Below, one piece after another: positions 11,498-23,066 of a stretch of 64,000 bases of DNA (within the stretch, counting starts at the first letter, position 1; each line of letters starts with the position of its first letter). Under the pieces are notes generated by a model. It ran no database searches and was not told the DNA's origin. It was given only the letters and a program-made list of their open reading frames with translations. The position numbers and the translations under genes are program-made. Source of the DNA: Aaosphaeria pasadenensis (taxonomy: Eukaryota > Ascomycota > Dothideomycetes > Pleosporales); NCBI GenBank assembly GCA_022813625.1, contig JAKLMB010000004.1:1302001-1366000 (forward strand). The letters run 5' to 3'.

Positions 11498-12459
11498 GGC
11501 TGAAGAAGATAATGTATTCTGGAGGGTGATTCGTAGGCGAAACAATCGATTCGATGTCGACAAGGCAGGATCTGATGGGATGGTTTATGTCCAGGAGTTA
11601 AAGGGTTGAGTCGAGAAAGTATGCGGAGTTGGACACATTGCGCGGAACATCCCGCAGGGATTTAGCGCGCCCGCCAAGCCGCTAGTGACCCCGTGTGCCA
11701 AAGCTCCTGGACCCAGAACCTGACCTTTTGAAGTCCTTCACGACAACTCCTGCTAAGATCCTTCGATTAGGCATTATCTCTATATATACCAAGAACAGGT
11801 CTGTCGAACGTGACAGATACATTCATTCTCACTCGTCTAGGGTTGCCACGCATTTGGCGAGGTCTGACGCGCTTGACCCTCTCGATTCGAGATACGCGGA
11901 GGAACGGGTAAAGGCTCAAATAGTCTTCTATCCCCGGTCGAAGGCATACTTCACCCTGAGAAGTCTCATTACTTGTATTGCACAGTGGTGCTACGTTTGA
12001 TCGAAGGAATTTATTGTATCACAACAGTTCGCGCTGCGGTCAAGCTTGTACTGGGCGCTGGCGAGTAAGGCCAGAGCATCGAAAGAGCATCACATCTCTC
12101 ACATCTGTACGCTTTTCACCTCCGTATCTGCCAGAGGCGATCGGATTGTACATCTCGCATCTGAGTAATTTTTCTGGACTTCACCTAACCCTTCAGGGTG
12201 GAAGTGTACGTATTTCCTCTGATCTGCGCCTTCTCTTGTACTTTTCTTTTGTCGTCACGCAGGCGGCATGCGGTGCCAGTTCGTTTTGCTTCAAACTTCA
12301 TCTTGTCATATAGTTCGCTGATGAGAACACCCCACACAGACTTGCATGTACTCTGCCATATAGGCTTCCCTACTCAAGTATCTACAGACAATTCAAGATA
12401 CTTGCCATCACTCACCCTTAACCTATCCTGCAGACTTGTGTTGAGCTCACGCAGTAACC
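11498..12459. other. Shared upstream region of sss1 and the CFIm68-like gene
   Basis: About 960 bp between two divergent housekeeping genes. Open frames in it lack motifs and overlap in several phases, so I take it as promoter and 5' UTR sequence. Confidence 0.4.
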
Positions 12460-13819
12460 ATGGCCGACGACGACAACTTCGATATCGATATCTATGGCGA
12501 CGACACATCGCCAGACTATCAGGATTCGAGTCTGCAGAATGACGTAAAACAGGGGGACTCTACGCCAATGCAGACTGATAGTAATGCGGATAACTCAACG
12601 GCGCCTAATGCCAACAATTCGAATGGCCCAGAGAAGGCAGATGTAAAGCCAGAAGAAAATTCACACCAGGAGAATGGCACGCAGCAAATCTCAAGTACTG
12701 GTGGATCTGCGAACGATCAGATTCAGATGCCGAAACAGGCCCCTCAGCAGCAGGGACTCAAGCGAAAACAGGGCGAAGTCGATGATCGCCCAACAGACCC
12801 TGGCGCAACTTCCGCCTTGATGATTAATGATCTCAGTTGGTGGGTTAGCGAGGACGATATCCGCGGTTGGGCGAACCAGAGCGGCTGCGAAGATGAGCTC
12901 CTTGATGTCACCTTCAACGAGCACAAAGTCAACGGGAAAAGCAAAGGGTACGGCCCCGATGTGGTGGCTTCCATGTTGTAATATCGACAGCTAATCTTGC
13001 GAACAGCCAAGTATATGTGCACTTGCAAACTCCACAGGCCGCGACTGCTCTTAAGCACCAACTCGAGAATTTCTACAAAGATCAGGCGCATGCGAAGAAG
13101 CCTTCCGCGATCTTCAATCCGCCTCATGTTAATCCATTCAAGACCCTCCCGAAGGACGTTCCCGCTCGCGACAAGAAAGGCACTGGAAATTTCGGTGGCA
13201 ACCAGGGAGGAGGAGGAAATTATAACCGATTCAACAACAATCGAGGAAACTTTAACAACCGCGGCAACCAAAACAACATGGGATTCCAGAACCGAAACTT
13301 CTCTGGCCCGGCCGGCGGAAATATGGGTGGCAACATGGGCGGAAACATGGGCGGCGGCTATGGTGGTAATAACTCCATGAATAACTTCGGAGCCAATCCA
13401 ATGGGAGGTATGAATAACTTCAACGGCGGAGGCTTCAACCGCGGTGGCATGATGGGCGGAAACATGCGAGGGGGCATGAACAACCGCGGCGGTCGCGGGG
13501 GCAACATGGGCATGAACAACATGGGCGGTATGAACATGCCAATGGGTGGCAACATGATGGGAATGGGTGGAGGTATGATGGGAATGGGCAACAACATGGG
13601 TAACATGGGCATGATGGGCGGTATGGGTACGAAAACATTTCATTGTGATCACTTTCCACTCTCCGTCGTAGATTCTGCGAGCTAACATATCTCACAGGGG
13701 GTCCAGGTGGCTTTAGTGGCAACCAGCCTCATTTCAATCCGGCCTTCTTCAACCAGAACCAGGGCGGCAATGATGGCAATTGGAATCCTCATGGCGCAAA
13801 GCGACCACGACCTGAATAG
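12460..13819 (+). CDS. CFIm68/CPSF6-like RNA-binding protein with GNM/GGN-rich tail
   Basis: Nuclear RNA-binding protein of 409 residues, probably part of the pre-mRNA cleavage factor I complex. Exons 12460-12947, 13007-13626, 13698-13819. The acidic N-terminus MADDDNFDIDIYGDD and a Gln/Asn-rich linker precede one RRM (about residues 112-185). Its RNP segments read LMINDLSWWVSEDDI and NGKSKGQVYVHLQT; LSWW plus NGKSKG closely match the CPSF6 RRM. After NPPHVNPFKTLPKD comes about 180 residues of low complexity rich in GGN, GGNM and NMGGM units, then KRPRPE at the end. The tail resembles RGG-type phase-separating domains and may drift in copy number between strains. The family is well supported; the complex is inferred. 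Confidence 0.85.
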
Positions 13820-15143
13820 ATCATTCTGGGTCATAGGCTGAGCCACTGCTTTATCCCAGTTGCGCCGCCAGTTCATGCTTCTCGATCGACTCATTAGCCA
13901 TCAACCCGGGATTGACGGCCGTTGTCAATCAGGTCGAGCATACCGCTGACTTTGCCCACGACATCTCGGCCCATGACCAAAATTTCCAAATTGCTCCGCG
14001 CGAACCGCCTACTTTCTCTTTCTGCTCCCTTCTTCGGACTCACGAAGTCCATATTTCATGTAACTTATACATTAAAGTAATGGCCTCAGGCGCAATCATC
14101 GGTGCTTACATGTAAAGGATGGCGTAAAAATCGGGCCCATGGAGGCAAATTTCAAAGTGCTTTCGAAAGCCTCTATCAAATAAGGATTGGAAATGATACT
14201 TAACTTTTCCACTGCATGTCCCCCTTCACGTGGTTTCTTCCTTTTGAGGCTGTATGTACGTGTGACGGGTATCGCGGAAATTTGTAGAGCATTGTCTGAC
14301 TTCATTGCGGGTAGCGGGCAGATGTAATTTCGGCTGCATTGGATGCTAGAGATTGTGTTTTCACAGAGGACCGTCACCACTGAATCCGGACCTCAACTCG
14401 CATAACTCACAGGTGGCGAAGAGTTGCGTGGAGAGAATGATCTATATCTGGATGCCATCGCACCGTCATGCCGATGAAGTATACATCGCTTGGATTCCAA
14501 ATAGGACCACTGCAAGGCATTACGAATTGCGAGGGCGAAGAGCCAAACTTGTAATAGCTCGAAGGAGAGCAACAGAACTCCGAGATGAGATGCACAATAT
14601 ACAAAACATTTCATCGACTACAACGAAAGCCTGGCGATACTTGGCGGAAAAATTACGGAAGACAAGTACCTGGTTTGAAATTCATTTGGAGACCAGGCCC
14701 GCCGGGACCTGCATATCGCTATACCCGGGATCTTTCATATTATTCGAACAAGCAACGATTTCGCTCTAATATCGGCGAATCACGTCTTGGACTCTACATA
14801 CACTGCTTTCTGGACGCTTACCGTTTTGGTAAATTTCTCCGATGCCTTCTGGGACAGATTAATCCAGCAATATCGAAGCAATCATTGGGACAGATTAATC
14901 CAGCAATATCGAAGCAATCATATTGGCTTGGCTAGGCCTATTTTGATACGGCTTCAGGATAGATGTTCATTTAATTCCTGCTCGACTTTGCGGGGATTGC
15001 ACTGAAAGCATGGATTAGATGGGCAGACAATTTACGACGAATGGCGACAGTAGGACATTTCCTATGTTCCTATAAGAGATTGACTTCCAGAGTTTAATGC
15101 AATTTACAATCCTACACTGGTGTTCATTATTTACTTTCACACG
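13820..15143. other. Intergenic upstream of the GH5 gene
   Basis: About 1.3 kb without a credible gene. It contains a perfect tandem duplication (14850-14921), listed separately. Confidence 0.4.
14850..14921. repeat. Perfect 2 x 36-bp tandem duplication
   Basis: The 36-base unit at 14850-14885 (starting TGGGACAGATTAATCC) is repeated without any mismatch at 14886-14921. It lies about 220 bp upstream of the GH5 start codon. Perfect identity suggests a recent slippage or repair event. Confidence 0.9.
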
Positions 15144-16909
15144 ATGGTTTCTGACAGTTGGAAGGCAGCTTTCCTGGCTGCATCTGCAACATTGTTGCAA
15201 TCAGCTGTCGCGCAGAATGTGACATGCAATGGGTCATTCTCTCCCATTTCAGCCTCCAACTTTGTCAGCAAGATGAATCCAGGATGGAATCTGGGCAACA
15301 CGCTCGACGCTGTCCAGAAAGAAGGCGACTGGAACAATCCACCAGTCGTTGCTACGACCTTCGATGACATTAAGTCTGCGGGCTTCAAGGGAGTTCGTCT
15401 TCCGGTAACATGGGCTTATCATTTCACGTCGGAAGCCCCGGACTACACTGTTGATCCTGTCTGGCTACAGCGCGTGTCAGACGTTATTGACATGATAACG
15501 TCGCGTGGATTCTATGCCATCGTGAATGTGCATCATGATTCATGGACATGGATGGACCTTACAAAGGAGACAGACTACGCTAAAATAGAGGACAAATTCT
15601 ACAAGCTTTGGTATCAGATTGGTACGAAGCTGGCATGCAAAGGGAGCCAGGTTGCATTTGAGCCTATCAACGAGATACCCGGAACTACGGCTGAGCATGG
15701 TGCTGAGGTCAACAAACTCAACAACATTTTCTTGAAGGCTATCAATGACGCTGGAGGTTTCAATCCGCAGCGAGTCGTGACACTTGTTGGGAGTGGGGAA
15801 GATGGGCCAAAGACAAGCCAGTGGTTCGTGAAACCAGATGCGAAGTTTAAGAACCCTTGGGCGATTCAGTACCATTACTACTCACCTTGTAAGCTTTCGA
15901 GTAGCTCTCACATTGTCCTTTTGCTAAAACCTGTACAGATGACTTCATCTTTAGCGCTTGGGGCAAGACCACATGGGGCAGTGATGCAGACAAAGCCTCT
16001 CTTGAAGCAGATATCGCTGCTGTACGAGGGAACTTCACGGACATTCCTCTCATCATTGGAGAATGGGCGGCTTCCCCTGTTGCTACCGAAACCGCAGCAC
16101 GCTGGAGATATTTCGATTTCTTCATCCGCACAGCCGCGAAGTACAACACTGCCACTGTTCTGTGGGACAACGGTGCCGACTTCTTGAACCGCGCAACCCA
16201 TCAATGGCGTGATCAGGTTGCGCTTGATATTCTCAGAACTGCTGCCGCTGGGAAAACAAACAGCCTTCCCGATAGCACGACAGACGGTTCTACTACCCAG
16301 AACAGCTCTGCTTATGTTTACCACAAGCTGAACGAGACCGTCACTGATGTCGAGCTTCCGTTCCATTTCAACGGAAACTCCTTCTCCTCTGCGAAGCTGG
16401 CTGGCAAGAACTTAGCCAAAGGAAAAGACTACTCTGTTTCAGGAGAGAAAATTACATTCAAGAAAGCGTTCTTGTCCACGATCCTGACACCCAGCTCCCG
16501 AACAGGCTCACTCGCTAACGTCACACTGAACTTCTCCGCCGGCGCATCTCTTCAAGTCAACATTCTCCAGTGGTCGGTACCAACTCTCGGCGCTACATCT
16601 TCAAAAGTCCCAGCCTCATCAACAGATGTGTTGATTCCAATCACTTGGGCAGGCCAGAACCGACCCGCAGCTGTCCGAGCAGTTAAGAATGATGGAACGT
16701 ATCTGTCTGATGATTGGACGCAGTATTTGCCCGATCTCCAAAAGGCCAGGATAACGTACAATGGTCAGTGGAACTGGGATGGCCAGAATGTGGTGCTCCC
16801 AGCTGCTGTTGTGGACTTGGTGAGACAGGGTGGAAAGGACACCACTTTTACGATTGAGTTCTATCCACGGGTACCAGGAAATGCAGTTAATTATACGTTG
16901 ACAGTGTAA
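15144..16909 (+). CDS. Secreted GH5 endoglucanase with X2 (Ig-like) and CBM46-like modules
   Basis: Extracellular beta-glucanase, 571 residues, acting on cellulose, xyloglucan or mixed-linkage glucan. Exons 15144-15888 and 15939-16909. Signal peptide about residues 1-24 (LLQSAVAQ). The GH5 domain opens with NPGWNLGNTLDA, typical of subfamily 4. It has VRLPVTW, VNVHHDSW, the acid/base Glu177 in FEPINE and the nucleophile Glu290 in PLIIGEWAAS. After about residue 395 there is an X2-type Ig-like domain (FNGNSFSSAKLAGKNLAKGK then ITFKKAFLS). A final beta-rich domain (residues about 455-571, with WSVPTL, NGQWNWDGQNVVLP and FYPRVPG) resembles CBM46. This three-part order is best known from bacterial enzymes such as BhCel5B. 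Confidence 0.9.
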
Positions 16910-17351
16910 CTGGAGACTTTTTAGACAGATTAAAGGCTTTGTTCGTGGTTCAGCTGAACGAAATATCACGCTAAAGTCAAACTCCGATGCATTGTTGCGC
17001 AAGATGGCCCTAAAAGGACGCAGATATGATGCTGTTCGATAGATGCAGCTACTGTGACACTTCCTGCATTTCTAAAGTAACCCATGGTTAGCTAGTGTTC
17101 GACTTTAATCGTGCTGTAACACTACTCCGCCACAGAGATGAACAGTGAGAAGTGATACATATATGTTGTCATGGATACAAAATGTATATTGGTGCTAGCC
17201 GCGTAACAGTATGGAACGAAGGAGTAGTACCAGTGGTTGCACACCACCGACATTGGTTGCCTTCTTATATCTAGTTATAGGGGCAAGAGCGCGTGTACAA
17301 TAACCCCGCATCAGCCTCCAGATAGAGATCTCAACGATCGTCTTATTTCCC
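16910..17351. other. Intergenic, no feature recognised
   Basis: About 440 bp between the GH5 stop and the first ATG of the CorA-like locus. It holds the GH5 3' region. Confidence 0.35.
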
Positions 17352-19849
17352 ATGGCAACAAGAAGTGGGATGTCTACTCCCTATTCAGGTCTTGGAAAGT
17401 TGTCAGTGGGGGGGCGAGTCGACGACAAAGACGACAATCAGGACGATGACCGGGACAATGACCAGGACAAAGAGCTCATTACGAGCATCGACCTCAACAG
17501 CGAAGCACTAAAGCGACTGTGTACCGGGCGCTTCACGACACCCAATTTCGACAAAGAACCCGAATATTGCGAGCAGAAATTAGATATTGCTTCAGCTGCT
17601 CTATACCTGGGCGGTGGCGAGGCCCATGGTAAAGCCCATGGTAAAGCAGTCTGTCGTGTTCTGACCAAAGCAAGACCCAAGCGACCAACCGAAGAAGACG
17701 GGAAATCTGCTGCGCGTTGGCTGTACGACCATCGTATACAAGACACTCTTGAAACCCACTGACATAGGTAGGCACTATGAGACAAGCGGTATATCTTTCG
17801 ATAATTTCGAGGTAACTTGACCAGAATGTAATCCAGCATTGAATGGACTAAGCTAACAGTTCTGCACAGCGTCTTGCCATCAATGCTACATTGGAGGAGC
17901 ATCCGGAGCTTTTTCGGGTCGTTACCTATCTGCTGAAGAAAATCCAGACCGTGTACAAAGAACGCTCTCCTTATGGTAGCTTCATAAAACCTGGAACAGT
18001 CCTTCGATGTGATGGAAAGGATCGTAAACTCCCGGATAAGCCGGACTTGCACGCATCGTTCATTGTGTGGCCCTACTTTGATACTGGAAATTTGAAACCT
18101 CCGACTACCTCGAAAGACAGCCTGCTTCATGTGCCTCGTGGCTTATTCCGGTACTCTTATCCCCAAGAGAATACCTTGGATCGGGAAGATCACCAGGTCT
18201 TTCGCAAATTCCGAGGCGTCGATGCAAACTAATATTTGCGCGTATCTCAGCTCTGGGTTTTGGTCCTACAATCCACTACCATAATTTCTTGTGGTCCTGA
18301 AACAATCACAAAAACGTTCGGTAAATATTTTGAAGTCATCGACGGGAATAAAGATTTCGATCGTGAGCCTCTAGTAGAGGTAACTGATGTTTTCCGTAGG
18401 GTCACTTATTTTCCAATTGATCAGTGCGAAGACTTTCACCGGCTAGAGCGAACCATATGTCGCAAGGGCCTTCCCGATGACAACCAGGAGATCAACAATT
18501 ATACTCTTCATCATGGAAATAGCAAAGAAGAGATCGGATTTCTTCAATGGGCTACCATTCTCAGGGAGAACCAATCTATGTTCATACATGTGAGAATCAA
18601 TCGCAAGGTGGCTGTCCCTGACCGTTCGACACCTCGATGTTCATCGAAGGGTGTGGACGAGATACCTGACACATACTTAAGTGACGATTTGACATTGTAC
18701 AGAAAGTAAGTTGTGGTGTCGAACCGGAAGACAGGCTTGAGTAACACAACATAGTTTATCTACCGTCTTGGAATGTATAGACCTCTCATACCTAGAGAGA
18801 TACGTAGAAGATACTAAAAAGCATCTTCTACTCCAAGGCTATGTGGTAAATACTGAAGCATCCTTAAGGGAGTCGTCTGTCGATCGACACTGCTTGACGA
18901 ATCCACCGATTTTTAGACGACCAACAATGAAACTGAACAATGCCCCAGAACTGGCAACAAATTCCCTTTCAGATGCCCAGAGTAATCTCTTACTGATGGC
19001 ATGCACTGGGTCGAGCGATGGTACATCGCTTGTGCAGTGCATTCATGCTCCCTTAGAGACACTTATACTGTTCATGTTTCGAGACTTTGTTGGGCGGCCC
19101 TTGACAAATTTTACGGTCCTCGAACTTTACCAAGAACATCTATCGAAGCTCGTAAGAATCTCTGATACTGTTTAGCTACCAGTACAACTAATCGAATCTC
19201 ACAGCGATACGATGCGGGCCGGCGTCCTTCTAGGAAACTCCTCCAAGAAATGCATCTCTTAGAAGAAGAGATGGAAATAGTTGAAACAGTTTACAAGCAG
19301 CAATTCGAGGTGATTCGCCGCCTAGGAAAGATTATCGAACCCGACAGCTACCGAATCACGGAATTTGTGCGCATTGATGCGCATAAGATCGAAAGCAGAA
19401 TCCTGAAGGGAGTAGGGCGAATGGCTTGTGAATTTAACGCGCGTTTCGCATCTCATCGGTCTCAAATAGCGAAGGCAGTGCAGGACCTGAAATCCGATCT
19501 CGAAATTGCCGGCCAAAGACACTCGAAGGCAATCCTCGCATTTACACTGGTCACAATCATTTTTCAAATACTGTCTTTCGTGGCTTCACTTTTTGGTATG
19601 AACACCTCCGACATAAGGGAAATGGGGGGTACGCAGGCCAAATATTGGCAAGCTGCGCTGCCACTGGCTGCTCTCATTGGAGGCATATCTCTTCTCGTGG
19701 CGTACGGTCCACCTATTCGAGAACGATTCGGAAGATGGCGCCGCGAAAAACACAATACATCACAAATCAAGAAGAGATCTTGGATCCAAGTTTTCAGCCG
19801 ATCAAGGCCGAGCGACGAAGAGGACAATGGCCTTGTTGAACCTGACTAG
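17352..19849 (+). pseudogene. CorA-like Mg2+ transporter family gene, apparently disabled
   Basis: The downstream part is a fungal CorA/ZntB-like membrane protein: a coiled helix region (MHLLEEEMEIVETVYKQQFE), then the first TM helix ending in the CorA signature GMN (SFVASLFGMNTSD) and a second TM helix. Readable pieces are 17352-17759, about 17770-17814, 17870-18705, 18755-19151 and 19205-19849, most joined by good phase-matched introns. Two defects are seen. At 17760-17772 an in-frame TGA and a +1 frame change separate DTLETH from RHYETSGISFDNFE; the only splice that would repair it removes 34 bp, which is too short. At 18230-18232 a TAA interrupts FRGVDAN-stop-YLRVSQLW, inside a conserved V-x-Q-L-W block, as if CAA had become TAA. 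Sequencing error remains possible. Confidence 0.65.
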
Positions 19850-20295
19850 TCCTCACAACACGGAAGAACAATATTGCAACGAACAAGCAGTGATGTACAA
19901 ACAGTCACTAGTTGTCAGATTGATTATTTTCTCAACTTAGTATCGGAGTTTCAATATACTTATCTTAGATCTATTATTTGCTCGAGATTGTTTTTTTCTG
20001 CATTGATATTGGAGAATTAAGCAAAACGTCTTATTTCTTGTCCTTACCTGGAACAACAAGCTTGTTGATAATTTGTAAAGATGTCTTAGACGTAGGCGTC
20101 CTGTGAGTTAAGATATGATGAAGAAGACATCATTGCCAGTGATTTGACATACTTAGGTGATTGTTATTGTATACCATTACTAACTTGATTGGTACTAGTA
20201 TGGTTTGTATTAAGCACTCTCTACGAACATCCATGGATACCCTCACCCCTTCCATGCAACCTCTGGACAGCTTCAGCTCGGCCGATAAATAAACA
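19850..20295. other. Intergenic, no feature recognised
   Basis: About 450 bp, AT-rich at 19915-20000. It separates the disabled CorA-like locus from the oxidoreductase gene. Confidence 0.35.
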
Positions 20296-21620
20296 ATGTT
20301 GCGGCGTTTAATCACGCCAGATTGCCCACCAAAGAAAAGCGATGCGCTCCGCTTCGGGATCCTAGGAGCTGCATCGATTGCGTGAGCACCAGCCTTGATG
20401 TTTCGTTGCACCGCTGTTTCTAATGGCAATATAGCCCTTTTGCCTTGATAATACCTGCACAATCTCATCCTGAAGTCATCGTAGCTGCCGTTGCGGCTCG
20501 GGACCCAAGCCGCGCGGAGGCGTACGCTAAAAAGCATCGAATTCCCACCGTTCACAAGACCTATGATGGTAGGCTCGTCTGCTCTTCGAATGTCCAGCGC
20601 TTGATCTGACGAAGAACAGACTTGATCAAAGATCCGAGTATCGACTGTGTGTACATTCCACTTCCCAACGGCCTGCACTACGAGTGGGCTCTTAAAGCGC
20701 TTACCGCTGGGAAACACGTCCTCCTGGAGAAGCCGTCCGTGTCCAACACGGCAGAGGCACACTCTCTATTCCGGCATCCGCTATTCAAGGAACCAAACCC
20801 GCCGGTGCTGCTCGACGCCATTCATTACCGTTTCCATCCCGCGTGGCAGTACTTCCTGACCCTATTCTCACCAAGCGAAGTCAGCCATGTGCAAGTGACC
20901 AACAAAATGGTCGCTGGCATCATTCCAGAAAAAGACATCCGATTCCAATGGTCACTTGCCGGCGGAGCGCTCATGGATTACGGCTCGTATGCTGTGAGTG
21001 TTATACGCGGCATCTACCGTGACGAACCGAGTAACGTTGTTTCCGGTTCCCATGAGCCGCTGCGCAACGGCCAAGATGAACGTATCGAAAGGGCACTTTC
21101 AGCGAAGTACGAGTTCCCGAATGGTGGAACCGCAGACATCGTAGCCGATCTTCGAGCTCCTTGGACTTGGGAGCATGTCACCTCACTCGCGCCGTCGCTG
21201 GTCGTGAAGCTAAAGGAAAAAGACGAAGGTGTCACCGACGGCTTGAGAAAGATTGTCGCGACCGAGATCAAGATGGTCAATTACATGATACCTACAATCT
21301 ACCATCGCATACATATCACGACGACCACTTCCTTTGTCGATGCTCAAGATGCAACGAAGGTTGTCCGCAGTAGCTCAACGAAAGAAAGCAAGACGATGTA
21401 TAATTGGGCTCCGACGTCTGGAGAGAAGCAGCCGGGCGAGGTTTACTGGACTACGTACAGACACCAGCTGGAACAATTCGTCAACCGAGTACGAGGAAGG
21501 AAGGGCAATGGGGTCTGGATCTCAGGCGAGGACTCGATCAAGCAGATTGAGACTATCGATCGAACATATGAGAAGTTGGGTCTACCGATCAGGCCCTCAA
21601 ACACAGGTATTCAGTCATGA
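20296..21620 (+). CDS. Gfo/Idh/MocA family NAD(P)-dependent oxidoreductase (dihydrodiol / D-xylose dehydrogenase-like)
   Basis: Soluble dehydrogenase of 406 residues. Exons 20296-20381, 20435-20568, 20620-21620. The start MLRRLITPDCPPKKSD precedes the Rossmann motif LRFGILGAASIA, which is completed across the first intron by PFALIIPAQ. The substrate and cofactor loop has the diagnostic Glu-Lys-Pro at residues 110-112 (GKHVLLEKPSVS), preceded by YIPLPNGLHYEWALKAL. The C-terminal half contains DAIHYRFHPAW and GGALMDYGSYAVS, matching dimeric dihydrodiol dehydrogenase and NADP-D-xylose dehydrogenase relatives. A physiological substrate cannot be named. The end (RPSNTGIQS) shows no peroxisomal or ER signal. 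Confidence 0.88.
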
Positions 21621-21818
21621 GTTGCATGGCCGAGAAGCTAGTATCATGCTGTTAAACTTCGCGTATATACCCTCACAAATTTCACAGATTTCACAGATTC
21701 GGTAGTGTTGTTTCAAACCACAAATAGCGAGCAAGCGGGCGTTCTGGGATATCCACCTGTATTTGTATTCTTAACCTCATAAATACTCTCTGTATCTCTC
21801 TAATTACCCTTCCGTGAA

Positions 21819-22426
21819 TCACGCCCCAAAAGCAATCTTATTCCCCGCCCTAATCAACACCCCAAACGACAACGCCACACAAAGCGTCCACACCCCCGAC
21901 CTATAATACGAATACCTCTGCTTCGTCGTATTGATATACAACACCACATACAGCACCCTCAGTAGCAGATGCGCCCCCGCTACATAATTCAACGTACCTG
22001 TACACCCTCCAAGTCAACCAAAACCCCTCCCAAAGAAAATCAAAACAAAGAAGAATGGGAAGGGGACTTACTAGGAGACAACTGCGCAATATGTCCAACG
22101 ACGACAGACCCAATGAACAGCGGCGCGTTTTCCATGAGATTGTTGTGCGCGGCCTTGGCCCTCTCGAAGCGGCCGTACACTTCGGCTGGGACGCTCTTCT
22201 TGTAGGATTCAATGGTTTCGGAGCCTCGTGGGTTCGCGTTGTTCCAATTTGAATTGTTTGCGCTTTTGATGATGAATGCCTAGAAATGCAGGTTAGTGGG
22301 TCGGGGGTGGGGGGTGGAAGGGATTGGGGGTGTTCTGACGGAGTAGGCTTGGGGCCAGAGGGCGAGGGTCCAGTAGATGGGGATGCTGAAGAGTGAGAGG
22401 TTGGTGGTGGTGAGGTAGGAGGACAT
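21819..22426 (-). CDS. MAPEG family integral membrane protein
   Basis: Three exons (22426-22340, 22279-22072, 21997-21819) give 157 residues, the usual MAPEG size. These proteins sit in ER or outer mitochondrial membranes and include microsomal glutathione transferases and leukotriene synthase relatives; the fungal branch is poorly characterised. Visible features are TM1 (NLSLFSIPIYWTLALWPQAY), then the conserved loop RFERAKAAHNNLMENAPLF leading into TM2 (IGSVVVGHIAQLS). The last part is TM3 and TM4 (AGAHLLLRVLYVVLYI and YRSGVWTLCVALSFGVLI). The R-A-x-x-N-x-x-E-N-x-P pattern is the family hallmark. The longer open frame covering the same bases is a shadow. Confidence 0.9.
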
Positions 22427-23066
22427 GGTGTTGATGGTGGTGTTTTGGGGTTTGGGAGATGTGGTGTTTGGTTGTTGTAGATGCTTGGTGATTGGAAGCG
22501 AGTTGGGGAATAGTAGAATAAAAGTATGATGCGATAGCTGATGGGAAGTAAGTAGTACAATCAATGTGTTAATGTTTCACAATCAAGATACGTCAAGTAT
22601 AAAGATGCTGCGAAAGAACCCAGCCAATTCCATTGAATCAACGGACATTTTCATCCTTTATACAACTCTGGTGCACATGAAAGCGAGGCCCAATCTGTCA
22701 TAGCCGCTTAACAGGATGCAATGTAGCTGACTCGCATAATCTCTCCTCCACGGCTGCCTAAGGTTGTCCCCAAAAGGATCGACCTACGAGGTACTAACCC
22801 ACAACCGTCAGACGTTGCGAGAGTAAGCTCGCCTACTCAACATGCATGCCGCGGTTGAGGCACCGCAGACCTCGTACATCCTTCTCCACTTCCATTGCTT
22901 CGATCTTATAGGCTAAAACGGGCGGGCGGACGTGCCACGGACAAATGATGGCGCGCGTGCGATGGAAATGCGTAGAATGTCAGTTTATCATTTCAGATGG
23001 TCTAGAAGGAAGGGGAGTTGTAGTACAACATTAGTATGACTAGTTATGAGATGTTGCAAGCTGTCA
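22427..23066. other. Intergenic between MAPEG 5' end and HET-gene 3' end
   Basis: About 640 bp, no supported feature. Confidence 0.35.

Noticed and set aside
12744..13688. 314-codon open frame antisense to the CFIm68-like gene
   Set aside because: It mirrors the GGN/NMGG repeat tract (His/Val/Ala-rich translation), crosses its introns and has no motif.
14353..14769. 138-codon plus-strand frame upstream of the GH5 gene
   Set aside because: No family pattern, and overlapping frames of equal quality exist on both strands.
17734..17767. 34-bp intron that would heal the first frame break of the CorA-like gene
   Set aside because: Shorter than any other intron in the window and below the practical minimum for fungal splicing.
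21901..22560. 219-codon open frame over the MAPEG gene
   Set aside because: Wrong phase of the same strand; Pro/Ser/Thr-rich, reads through the MAPEG introns.
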